A stretch of DNA of 64,000 nucleotides from Nitrospirota bacterium (GTDB lineage Bacteria > Nitrospirota > Thermodesulfovibrionia > UBA6902): contig JACRLN010000021.1 of NCBI GenBank assembly GCA_016215115.1, forward strand, positions 6,424-70,423, read 5' to 3'. Under the pieces are notes generated by a model, which was not told the origin of the DNA, made no database searches, and was given only the letters and a program-made list of their open reading frames with translations. Position 1 is the stretch's first letter; each line of letters opens with the position of its first letter. This document shows, piece after piece, positions 43,051 through 51,352 of this stretch. A program made the translations under genes and the position numbers.

Positions 43051-44358
43051 TCACGTCTTTTCCGACAGATACTTCGCTTCTTTCTTCCCCTTCTCTTCAT
43101 TCACGAAATACAACAATATCCCTCCGATAATAAAGAAGACTGATATTGATGTAATGCTCACGCGTGATGCCGTGTTGCTGCTGTATCCCATTGATCTTAC
43201 CAGCAGGCCGGTTCCACCCATGAACACAGGACCGAGCACGGTGGCAAATTTGCCGATCATGTTGTAAAAGCCGAAATATTCCGCTGATTTTTCAGGCGGG
43301 ATGATTCTCGCATAAAAAGAACGGCTCAATGCCTGGACGCCTCCCTGAACAAGACCGACGGTTACTGCAAGAATATAAAATTCATTCCTGCTCTGCATAA
43401 AAGCGCCCCAGACTGTAACAAACAGATACACAGCAATTGCAATAAAAATAGCCCGTTTCGCACCGATCCTTCCGCTGAGATATCCAAATCCTATTGCACT
43501 TGGGAAACCGACAAATTGAGTAATGAGGAGTGCAACAATCAAATCATTTGCCTGCAAACCGATAGAGATGCCGTAATCAATAGCCATAACTATGATAGTA
43601 TCCACACCATCAATATAGAGCCAGTATGCAAAAAGAAAGAGGAAGATGGTTTTCAGGTGACGGATTTCATGAAAGGTTTTTTGCAATTGAACAAGACCGG
43701 CTTTGACCACATTAATGCCATTTTTAACATTCGCATTTTCAGGCTCTTTTACAAATACAATCAGTGGAATTGAAAAAACAGCCCACCAAATTCCAACAGT
43801 GAGAAAAGAAAATTTCACAGCTTCCTGAGCGTTTGAGAAACCGAAAGCCCCAGGCTTAAGCGTCATCCACACATTCAGTGCGAAAAGAATACCGCCTCCG
43901 AGATAGCCAAGTGCAAAACCCAGTGATGAAACAAAATCAAGCTTTTTTTCAGATGCTACGCCGGTAATCAATGAATCATAGAAAATATTTCCACCTGAAA
44001 AGCCTATAATTGCAAAAATATAAAGTAAAATGGCAAAAGGCCAGTTGCCTTTTGAAACCATATACAGGGATGAGGTCATCACCATACCTATGCATGCAAA
44101 GAACATAAGAAATTTTTTCTTTGACGTACCTTTATCTGCAATGGCTCCGAGAACGGGCGCAAGTAAAGCCACAGTTGTTCCTGCAATAGAATTTGCCAAA
44201 CCCAGTCTTGCAGTGCTTACAGTTGCATCAACTCCGCTGCTCCAGAACTGTTTAAAAAACAGCGGAAAGAACCCTGCCATAATTGTTGTGGCAAACGCCG
44301 AATTCGCCCAATCATACAAGGCCCATCCGAGGATAGCTTTCTTGTTGTCGGTCTGCAT
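43051..44358 (-). CDS. MFS transporter, UMF1/Atg22-like
   Basis: 435 residues from the ATG at 44356-44358 (AGGGAC upstream); a TTG start 33 bases earlier is less likely. About twelve membrane helices are expected. GWALYDWANSAFATTIMAG and YDSLITGVASEKKLDFVSS are typical of the UMF1 branch of the major facilitator superfamily, and GLVQGGVQALSRSFYARIIP is the second conserved block. The substrate is unknown. It is convergent with yjbQ and followed after six bases by that gene's stop. Confidence 0.85.
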   Translation of the reverse strand: MQTDNKKAILGWALYDWANSAFATTIMAGFFPLFFKQFWSSGVDATVSTARLGLANSIAGTTVALLAPVLGAIADKGTSKKKFLMFFACIGMVMTSSLYMVSKGNWPFAILLYIFAIIGFSGGNIFYDSLITGVASEKKLDFVSSLGFALGYLGGGILFALNVWMTLKPGAFGFSNAQEAVKFSFLTVGIWWAVFSIPLIVFVKEPENANVKNGINVVKAGLVQLQKTFHEIRHLKTIFLFLFAYWLYIDGVDTIIVMAIDYGISIGLQANDLIVALLITQFVGFPSAIGFGYLSGRIGAKRAIFIAIAVYLFVTVWGAFMQSRNEFYILAVTVGLVQGGVQALSRSFYARIIPPEKSAEYFGFYNMIGKFATVLGPVFMGGTGLLVRSMGYSSNTASRVSITSISVFFIIGGILLYFVNEEKGKKEAKYLSEKT

Positions 44359-44414
44359 ATCGATATCAGTCCCTGAATAAAGTAGCCTCAATTATACTAA
44401 CAATTTCAAAACTC

Positions 44415-44525
44415 CGCACACAAGTTAGTAAGTGTGAAAGTCTGGAAGCTCGTAAGTAAAAAAAGACTTCCTCACTTCCCCGCTTCCCAGCTTTCGCACT
44501 TTCTGTCTTCCACGCTTACGATCTT
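44415..44525. repeat. Family E dyad
   Basis: AAGTTAGTAAGTGTGAAAGTCTGGAAGCTCGTAAG on the left and CTTCCCAGCTTTCGCACTTTCTGTCTTCCACGCTTACG on the right form a long imperfect inverted repeat in the gap before the DUF116 gene. Confidence 0.6.
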
Positions 44526-44579
44526 AATTCTCTGTGCCCCTGTTAATTTAATACACCAAATTATGTTATTCTCTGAAAC

Positions 44580-45095
44580 ATGTTGAAAAAACTTAAATTC
44601 TTCTTGAAACTTTATCTTTATAAGACTCAGGGACTGCTCGGACTCAAAAGGTGCGACATTATGTCAATCATTAATGATTATTACAGAAATGATTTCCGGA
44701 AGCTTGAAAAAAAAGATATTGCCATTATTCTGCCTCATTGTCTTATCAGCAAAAAATGCCCGGCAAAATTTTCAAAGTCGGACGGCATACTCTGTAATAA
44801 ATGCAACCTCTGCGGATGTGGGGAAATCTATGCGATTGCTGAACAGAAAGGCTACCAGTTTTATATTTCTCCAAGTGTCGGTTTCACAAAAAGACTTGCC
44901 CGAAGAAAAAATCTCAGAGGGGTTATTGGAGTCGCCTGTGATTATGAAATTGAAAGAGGCATAAGTTCTGAAAAGATCAGAGGCACGGGTGTTAAGATTG
45001 CTGGCAACAGTATCAAAACACAGGGCATACGTCTCCATGTTTATGATTGTATTAATAACAATGTCGATTGGGATAAAATAATAGAACTTATGTAA
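44580..45095 (+). CDS. DUF116 family protein
   Basis: 171 residues. A short amphipathic N-terminus is followed by PHCLISKKCPAKFSKSDGIL, CNKCNLCGCGEI and SPSVGFTKRLARRKNLRGVI, the Cys-rich core of DUF116. Seven Cys in the central part suggest a metal or Fe-S site. GVACDYEIERGI is the second conserved block. The role is unknown. The next gene starts 52 bases downstream, with a repeat arm between. Confidence 0.85.
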   Translation: MLKKLKFFLKLYLYKTQGLLGLKRCDIMSIINDYYRNDFRKLEKKDIAIILPHCLISKKCPAKFSKSDGILCNKCNLCGCGEIYAIAEQKGYQFYISPSVGFTKRLARRKNLRGVIGVACDYEIERGISSEKIRGTGVKIAGNSIKTQGIRLHVYDCINNNVDWDKIIELM

Positions 45096-45108
45096 ATGTT
45101 AATTGATT

Positions 45109-45139
45109 GTCATTCCCGCTTGTCGGGAATCTTTCTTTG
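45109..45139. repeat. Single family A arm
   Basis: TTGTCATTCCCGCTTGTCGGGAATCTTTC matches the left arm of the copy at 42563 but lacks the right arm. Confidence 0.65.
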
Positions 45140-45147
45140 TAATTACC

Positions 45148-45972
45148 ATGGCTGATGAAATCAAACTTCTTAAAGCCGAGATAAAACGCCTCCGTAAAAA
45201 ATTTGCCGTACTATCCCCTTCCCTTGAAACCATGCTTAAACTCAGGGGATTCAGGATATATAAAAAAGAACCTTCTGAAGACCTGCTGCTGCCTCAAAAA
45301 AAATACATTAATTCCTACTTTGAAAAGCTGAGAAGATATTCATTCCGGCTGTTCCTCAGGGATGTTATAAAACATCAGGATTTTTTCATACCTGAAAGAG
45401 TCACGCGATACGCAACAAAGGAGATAACGTTGCAGTATATCAATTTCCTTTTAAAGACAGGCGCTATTGAATCAGTGCATGAAGGTTATCGCACAAAAAA
45501 ACATCCAATAAAGAGCTTCGGAGAAACCCTTGAGTGGTTTGTTGCCGGATTGATAAAAAATGAATTTGAGGCTGAAACTTTCTGGGGCATAAAATTCAAA
45601 AGGCCCAAGGTAGGCGGCGACTATGACATTATTGCCAAAATCGAATCTTCAATACTTTATATGGAGATCAAATCCTCCCCTCCGAGACAGATTTATGATA
45701 AAGGAATAACTGCTTTCATGAATCGTGTTGAAGACCTGTCGTCAGACATATCCATTTTTTTTGTTGACACAGAGCTTAGAATGAAAGACAAGATCGTTCC
45801 CATGTTCGAGACAGAATTACAGAGGCGTTACAAAAAACCGGTTCCAGTCGAGCGGATAGAAAAAGAATTGTTTCATATTAACGGGAAAATCTTTATAATA
45901 AACTCAAAAGACAGCATAGAGGCAAATATAGGGACGGTACTGAGATTTTACTGGAACAGGAAGACAGAGTAA
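45148..45972 (+). CDS. Putative PD-(D/E)XK nuclease-like protein
   Basis: 274 residues from the ATG at 45148 (MADEIKLLKAEIKRLRKKF), just past a family A arm. The start is a coiled-coil-like helix. The central part has GGDYDIIAKIE followed by LYMEIKSSPPRQI, the D-x(n)-E-x-K arrangement of the restriction-endonuclease-like fold. No DNA-binding or partner domain is recognisable. A DNA-processing role is inference from the motif only. The C-terminal part is basic and unremarkable. Confidence 0.6.
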   Translation: MADEIKLLKAEIKRLRKKFAVLSPSLETMLKLRGFRIYKKEPSEDLLLPQKKYINSYFEKLRRYSFRLFLRDVIKHQDFFIPERVTRYATKEITLQYINFLLKTGAIESVHEGYRTKKHPIKSFGETLEWFVAGLIKNEFEAETFWGIKFKRPKVGGDYDIIAKIESSILYMEIKSSPPRQIYDKGITAFMNRVEDLSSDISIFFVDTELRMKDKIVPMFETELQRRYKKPVPVERIEKELFHINGKIFIINSKDSIEANIGTVLRFYWNRKTE

Positions 45973-46015
45973 AGAGTAAGGGGTAAGGAGTCAGGAAGAA
46001 AAGGAGTTGATCATC

Positions 46016-46177
46016 GTGGGAAAAACCATCTGCGTAGTGTGTGCATGGAGGGAGACTTGCCAGAAAAAGTTCTCCATGAGCGGCAGGGATATTCAATGTG
46101 CTGATTATGTAAAAGACCTTTCTATCAAGGAAGAAAAAGAAGAAGATACTCAACAGGCTGAGCCTAAAAAGAAATAG
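46016..46177 (+). CDS. Small four-Cys protein (53 aa)
   Basis: A GTG start with AAGGAG nine bases upstream opens 53 codons. The sequence has CVVCAWRETCQKKF and, 13 residues after the third Cys, a fourth Cys (Cys 6, 9, 15, 28), then a Glu/Lys tail (KEEKEEDTQQAEPKKK). The CxxC-x5-C-x12-C pattern suits a zinc or iron-sulfur site. It follows the nuclease-like gene by 43 bases and converges with scpB. I know no named family for it. Confidence 0.6.
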   Translation: MGKTICVVCAWRETCQKKFSMSGRDIQCADYVKDLSIKEEKEEDTQQAEPKKK

Positions 46178-46181
46178 TATT

Positions 46182-46778
46182 TTATATAGATTCACCTGCT
46201 TCTGATTCTTCCGGGATAATCACCGGCGCTTCAGGGATATCCACTTCCTGAAACTCTTTGAGCGTTGGCAATTCCGATAAATCCTTCAGACCAAAATACT
46301 GGAGAAATTCCTTTGTTGTCCCGTACAAAAGCGGCCTGCCCGGGACTTCTTTCCTGCCGAGAATTTTCAGAAGTCTTCTATCAAGAAGTGTCTTCACTAC
46401 GCCATCCGAATTAACGCCTCTTATAGCCTCTATTTCCGCTTTTATAATCGGCTGCTTGTAGGCAATTATGGCAAGGGTTTCAAGTGACGGCTGAGACAGT
46501 TTTGTGGGCACCGCGGTAGAAAGAAGCTTCTTTACCCATGGGGCACAGGCAGGATTTGTAACCATCTGTATGCCCCCTGCAACTTCCGCAATATGAAGCC
46601 CGGTATTTTTTATCGTATAATCGGTAATCAGTTCTTTTACAAGCCGTTCAATCTCTGTCGTGTCCATTTCTAAAATGTTTTTCAGCGTGTCAATGGATAA
46701 CGGCTCTCCGGCTATAAAAAAAATTGCTTCAAGTACAGACTTGGCTTCTTTATCTTCCATGGTTTCCTTAGCTGACAT
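46182..46778 (-). CDS. scpB: Segregation and condensation protein B
   Basis: 198 residues with the two winged-helix domains of ScpB (AKSVLEAIFFIAGEPLSIDTLK; LATLAIIAYKQPIIKAEIEAIRGVNSD ... LLYGTTKEFLQYFGLKDL). It partners ScpA and SMC in chromosome compaction. scpA is not in the window, although the two are often adjacent. An acidic C-terminal tail is normal. Two ATGs are possible at the start (46778 or six codons later). Confidence 0.92.
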   Translation of the reverse strand: MSAKETMEDKEAKSVLEAIFFIAGEPLSIDTLKNILEMDTTEIERLVKELITDYTIKNTGLHIAEVAGGIQMVTNPACAPWVKKLLSTAVPTKLSQPSLETLAIIAYKQPIIKAEIEAIRGVNSDGVVKTLLDRRLLKILGRKEVPGRPLLYGTTKEFLQYFGLKDLSELPTLKEFQEVDIPEAPVIIPEESEAGESI

Positions 46779-46949
46779 CTATCAGCTTCTTACGTTCCAC
46801 AAATTAAAATCGTAACAGAAATTGCCTAAAATTACAATAAAATGAACTGGTCTAAAGTTAAGATTAGCAAATGCCGATATTAAAAATACTAATTAATGCC
46901 ACCTTTGGTGGATATAACACACAACCCTTAAATTTAAAGGAGGTTTAGC

Positions 46950-47429
46950 ATGGCTAAACAATGGTTAATGGTAATAGTGGTTATCACACTGTTTGCAGTA
47001 GGTATTGCCTTCGCCGGGCCATATCCTGATGACTTGACACAGCACTTTATGGCTCTTAAGGCAGACGGAGAGGCTGGAAAGGAAATGCCTGCTTCTTTGG
47101 AAGGGGTTAATACCGTCACCGCTAATGACGCCTACAAGATGTGGAAAGAGAAAAAGGCTGTCGTTCTTGATTGCCGTCCTAAGGCGCAATATGACACTGA
47201 AAGGATTCAGGGCGCAGAGATTTTTCCTGCTGACGACTTTATTACAAATCCTGCCATGGCTGAAAAGCTCGACAAGAATAAGACTTATTTGCTTTATTGC
47301 AACGGAATAAAGTGCTGGCGTTCGACCTCAGTAGCCCTGATACTTTCCAAACATTTCGGTTTCAAGAATATTTACTGGTACAGAGACGGTATCCTGGACT
47401 GGAAGAAAAACAGTTATCCCGTTGAGTAA
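46950..47429 (+). CDS. Secreted rhodanese-domain protein
   Basis: 159 residues. A signal peptide (about 1-22, IAFA-GPYP) precedes a single rhodanese domain with VLDCRPKAQYDTERIQGAEI and the active-site loop LLYCNGIKCWRSTSVAL, where the Cys in YCNG is the probable sulfur carrier. The usual CxxGxR loop is extended (CNGIKCWRS), with a second Cys. It would bind or transfer sulfane sulfur in the periplasm. Ribosome binding site AAAGGAGGTTTAGC. Confidence 0.85.
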   Translation: MAKQWLMVIVVITLFAVGIAFAGPYPDDLTQHFMALKADGEAGKEMPASLEGVNTVTANDAYKMWKEKKAVVLDCRPKAQYDTERIQGAEIFPADDFITNPAMAEKLDKNKTYLLYCNGIKCWRSTSVALILSKHFGFKNIYWYRDGILDWKKNSYPVE

Positions 47430-47453
47430 TTAACTCAGATGTTCAAGTATCGG

Positions 47454-47503
47454 ATAAGGGGTAATGGAAAAGTACCATATAGTCAATTTTCCGTACCCCT
47501 TAT
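47454..47503. repeat. Long stem-loop after the rhodanese gene
   Basis: ATAAGGGGTAATGGAAAA pairs with TTTTCCGTACCCCTTAT across a 15-base loop. It may act as a terminator, although no T tract follows, or be a family E type dyad. Confidence 0.5.
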
Positions 47504-47537
47504 TTGATATATAACAAAAAATATAAAAGGAATCACC

Positions 47538-49991
47538 TTGACTATAAAAACCAAACTGACATTGAATATCGTTATTGTCCTTGTAATTATAGGCGCCGTT
47601 GCAACCACAAGCGTCACAGGAATGAGGTTCATTAAGGACAAGCTGTTTTACCTTACGGAGCGAAGCACCCCTTTTCAGATGAAGACCGTTGAATTTCAAA
47701 GGGCCATACAGGGTGTCACCGCTGACATTATTAAGGTCAGCGCCTCAAATAATTTCGAAGATTACAGGTCTAACCGGTCTGAAGCTGAAAAATCTCTGTC
47801 AGAAGTTAATAAAATACAGAGCGACCTGGAGTCTCTTTACGGCGGCGTAAAGATGGAGACTTATGAGGAACTTAATAAAATAGCACAGGAGTTGTTCGAA
47901 ATAACTGATATCAGACTGAAGTCGGAAGAATATATAGTAACGTCCAACAAATCAATCAGCCAAAAACTGAAAGATGCTTCAAGTATATTAAAGGAATTGG
48001 ATGACAAAGTAAAAGGCTTTCAACTTAATCGTTCAGCAACCGTCCTGTCAATACAGAGTAACATAAAGACGATCTCGCGGAGACTTAAAGCTGTGGAATC
48101 ATTAAGGCTGGTATTAAAAGACCTTCAGGTGGCTGTCTTTGAAACACAGAAGGCTCCGGATAAAAAAACATTAACATCTGTCCAGGAAAAAATCAGCTCT
48201 ATAATAACGAGAACGTTACAAAATGAATTTATAAAAGAATCAAAAGATCTTTCTAACGAAATAAAAGCTTCAGGTGAAAAGCTTGAAGAACTCGTAAAAT
48301 TACAAACGTCTATTGTGGAACAGGCTAAAGATGATACTAAGAATATGCAAAATGAAATAATTAAAGATGTAGATAAGAGACTATCAACAGTCTTTACCGC
48401 AATAGACAGAGAAACAGCTTCGCTTAATGAAAAAAATGAGACAGAAAACACGAGAGAAAGCGAGGCCTTTACTCAGGCCAACATCGCATTCAACGCATTA
48501 TCAACCAGTTCGGAACTGTTGCCTCTCGGTTTACATATAGAAACATTATCAACCAGTCTTTTTACAGTTATGTCATTAAAAGATATGGACGCCATAGAAC
48601 TTGAAATCAAAAAAGACTTTGAATCAATTGAGTACACTGAAAAGTCAATGGAAAGATTATTGAAAAAGCTCAAGGCAAATGATGAACTTGAAATATTCTA
48701 TAAAGTGGTAAATGCATTAAGCTCAATCAAAGGGACCTTACTTGTACGCGACGGCATAATCTATAAGATCCGTGATCAGTTGAGCATTAAGGAAAAGGTA
48801 TTGCAATCTTCTGAAAGATTGAGAGCGATTGTTTTTAAACAGGCAGAAAAAGGCAAAGAAACAGTTGCATCCGCAAAGGGAGAACAGGAAAAAGCAATAG
48901 GTATTGTAAACAAGATGGTACGTGTCAGCACCATACTTGTATGGGCTATAAGCATAGGAGCGGTGATATTCGGAATTGTCTTCGGCACCTGGGTTTACAA
49001 GTCCATAGCAAACCCCTTAAACCAGCTTATGAAAGTTTCTGATGAAGTCGCAAACGGCGATTTAAAATTCGTGGTATCCGCCAACGGCAACGATGAAGTC
49101 GGAGCTGTTCAGACGTCTGTAGCAAAGATGGTAACGAATCTCAGGGATATAGTCAGCAGGATGTTGACCGCGACATCGAACCTGGCAAGCAGTTCAGAGG
49201 AATTGTCAGCTACCGCCACAATACTGAATAAAGGCTCACAGGATCAAAACACTCAGATAGAACAATCAGCAACCGCCATGATGGAGATGTCACAAACAAC
49301 CATGGAGGTGGCCAAGAATGCAGGGGATGCGGCAGATACATCACGAAAAACCTCTGAACTGGCAAGGAACGGCAAGGCTGCCGTGGAACAAACCGTCCAG
49401 GGAATGTTGAATATTTCAAAGGCCGTAAAAGATGCCTCGATGCTTGCAACTTCTCTGGGTGAGAGCTCGAAAGAAATAGATAAGGTAGTATATGTTATAA
49501 ATGAAATAGCTCAACAGATAAATCTCCTTGCATTGAACGCAGCTATTGAAGCAGCAAGGGCAGGAGAGTATGGAAGAGGATTTGCTGTTGTAGCAGACGA
49601 AGTCAGACAACTCTCGGAAAAAACAGTCGGATCGACAAAAGAAATCTCCGGAATAATCAATAAAATTCAGGACGCCGCTGCAAAGTCCATAGATGCCATG
49701 ATCCGCGGTGAGGAGGAAGTAGATAAAGGGGTAAAACTTTCCGAAACAGCGAAGTCTTCCCTCGATATGATAGTTACAGCTTCTGAAAAAGGCGCTGATA
49801 TGATATACAGGATTGCAGCAGGATCGGAAGAACAATCTTCTGCAGCAGAAGAAGTATCACAAACCATGGAAAATATATCACATGTTACTAAAGGATTAAG
49901 CAATTCCATAGCCGAGATAAAGAAGACATCAGAATCTCTCTCACGTCAGGCCAGCGAACTGAATTCCATGGCTACATGGTTTAAGACATAG
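47538..49991 (+). CDS. Methyl-accepting chemotaxis protein with large helical sensor region
   Basis: 817 residues from a TTG preceded by AAAAGGAATCACC. A membrane helix (about 8-28) is followed by a long periplasmic region of about 430 residues, mostly helical and charged, with repeated coiled-coil-like segments. A second helix (about 471-495), a HAMP domain (about 496-548) and the MCP signalling domain ([37 protein letters not shown]) follow. The sensor region shows no recognised ligand domain. It is followed by a convergent phospholipase-like gene. Confidence 0.9.
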   Translation: MTIKTKLTLNIVIVLVIIGAVATTSVTGMRFIKDKLFYLTERSTPFQMKTVEFQRAIQGVTADIIKVSASNNFEDYRSNRSEAEKSLSEVNKIQSDLESLYGGVKMETYEELNKIAQELFEITDIRLKSEEYIVTSNKSISQKLKDASSILKELDDKVKGFQLNRSATVLSIQSNIKTISRRLKAVESLRLVLKDLQVAVFETQKAPDKKTLTSVQEKISSIITRTLQNEFIKESKDLSNEIKASGEKLEELVKLQTSIVEQAKDDTKNMQNEIIKDVDKRLSTVFTAIDRETASLNEKNETENTRESEAFTQANIAFNALSTSSELLPLGLHIETLSTSLFTVMSLKDMDAIELEIKKDFESIEYTEKSMERLLKKLKANDELEIFYKVVNALSSIKGTLLVRDGIIYKIRDQLSIKEKVLQSSERLRAIVFKQAEKGKETVASAKGEQEKAIGIVNKMVRVSTILVWAISIGAVIFGIVFGTWVYKSIANPLNQLMKVSDEVANGDLKFVVSANGNDEVGAVQTSVAKMVTNLRDIVSRMLTATSNLASSSEELSATATILNKGSQDQNTQIEQSATAMMEMSQTTMEVAKNAGDAADTSRKTSELARNGKAAVEQTVQGMLNISKAVKDASMLATSLGESSKEIDKVVYVINEIAQQINLLALNAAIEAARAGEYGRGFAVVADEVRQLSEKTVGSTKEISGIINKIQDAAAKSIDAMIRGEEEVDKGVKLSETAKSSLDMIVTASEKGADMIYRIAAGSEEQSSAAEEVSQTMENISHVTKGLSNSIAEIKKTSESLSRQASELNSMATWFKT

Positions 49992-50000
49992 AAAAATAAG

Positions 50001-50741
50001 TTATGAGGCTTTTCTTTGGTATCTTCCCAGCGGATGCTCCTGCAAGACATCCGAATCCTTACCGTTATTCAGTAATTCCAGCATCCTGACAAGTGATTCC
50101 TGCCGGAAACTGTGAATCTTTACAACAGGAATCTCATAAGGAAACCGGTCATCGATAAAGTTGGAAAGCGGGGCATAATTAGGCAGCCTCGACAGGAAAA
50201 GAACTCCCTTAAATATTCTTTTGTTGGTTTTGAAAGAGAAAAAAAGACTTTCGAGTTTATCTTCCATGAAAATATCATTTTTCTTTTGCATAACCTTGTC
50301 AAGATTTTTCAGCGCCCTCCTGTATTTTTTGTCAACAATGCTGTCTGCCTTTACCTCCAGGATAGAGTGACTGAAAGGGACCCAGTTTTTTTCGAGATTG
50401 TGCACTACAGTATCCGCACAAAGATGAGTTAAGTAACCATAAGCAAATGCCTTCTGCCTGTTTGTTTTTGCAGATTCAAGTATGTTCCAGGCAATATCCC
50501 AATTATGGGAATTCTTGTCATGCCCCTGAAATCGTCTTCCTAATATTATGTCAGCGCTCAGGTTGCCGTATAAAAAATCATTCTTATATTTTTTCAAGAT
50601 ACTATAAATGCCCGCAGGGATAAGAGCAGCCCCCAGATCCAGCACCTGATAGCCAAGATAAACATGCGTAAGAGGTCCCCATGCATGCGCGAGAGAGGGG
50701 ATAAGAAGTATGGATAAAAAACAACTAATAATAATAAACAT
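50001..50741 (-). CDS. Secreted zinc-dependent phospholipase C-like protein
   Basis: 246 residues. A signal peptide (about 1-20) is cut before W-GPLTHVYLG, so a Trp begins the mature protein as in Bacillus phospholipase C, whose N-terminal Trp is a zinc ligand. Further His/Asp motifs GNLSADIILG, SHNWDIA and AYGYLTHLCADTVVHN match the zinc-dependent phospholipase C/S1-P1 fold. The rest is less conserved. It converges with the chemoreceptor gene. Confidence 0.78.
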   Translation of the reverse strand: MFIIISCFLSILLIPSLAHAWGPLTHVYLGYQVLDLGAALIPAGIYSILKKYKNDFLYGNLSADIILGRRFQGHDKNSHNWDIAWNILESAKTNRQKAFAYGYLTHLCADTVVHNLEKNWVPFSHSILEVKADSIVDKKYRRALKNLDKVMQKKNDIFMEDKLESLFFSFKTNKRIFKGVLFLSRLPNYAPLSNFIDDRFPYEIPVVKIHSFRQESLVRMLELLNNGKDSDVLQEHPLGRYQRKAS

Positions 50742-51151
50742 AACCTGATATAGTTTAGGATATTTTATAAATAAAATCTATACCGCAAGTATTATCACTG
50801 CGGTTTTCTTAAAGCCTCTTGTGAAATTTTACCGAGCATCTTTTTTACTTTACTCTAAAGAATTTTTCAAGTCCTATATATTCATTGAAGCAGCCCCCTC
50901 TCCTATCACGTAGCAATTTACAATAAATTAAAACCCAGTAACTATTTCGCAGTGCATATAGCATCCTCCCGTCTGAAGATAAATTTACAAATCCTTTACA
51001 TACTTTAACCGCACATTTACAAATCAATCAGCTAATCTTTAATCAGATAGTCAGCATAAATAACTACAATTATAAAATTTTTTAAGGATATGAAGCGGTT
51101 TCATCAAAAACGGCACGGTTACAACTCCCGGTTGTTTAACTATATTACTAT

Positions 51152-51165
51152 TTATCACATGATAA
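51152..51165. promoter_or_regulatory. Candidate operator TTATC-ACAT-GATAA upstream of the nitrite reductase
   Basis: An inverted repeat with five-base arms and a four-base spacer, the geometry of CRP/FNR-type sites. It lies about 17 bases upstream of the TTGACT hexamer. The base sequence differs from the FNR consensus. Confidence 0.3.
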
Positions 51166-51181
51166 GCAAGTCTAATACTTA

Positions 51182-51210
51182 TTGACTCCGCAATATGAAA
51201 GTGATACTAA
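51182..51210 (+). promoter_or_regulatory. Candidate promoter of the nitrite reductase gene
   Basis: TTGACT (51182-51187) with TACTAA 17 bases later (51205-51210). The -35 box is close to consensus, the -10 box is weak. Confidence 0.3.
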
Positions 51211-51352
51211 GAAGTTAAGATACTGATAGATACTAAACCGGTCTAACAATTTATTTTAAATGATTCCTGTTAATACAGAAAAGGAGGTGAGAGAAGTTTA
51301 AGAACAGAGATGTCAATAACAATATAAAAAATAATGAGAGGAGGATATTTGT

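Larger units (their letters stand above)
50742..51352. other. Intergenic region upstream of the nitrite reductase gene
   Basis: About 610 bases without a supported gene; it is AT-rich and probably regulatory. It contains the inverted repeat at 51152 and a promoter-like pair at 51182-51187/51205-51210. Several purine-rich ribosome-binding-like stretches (AAAAGGAGGTGAGAG at 51279) precede the true one at 51339. Confidence 0.5.
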
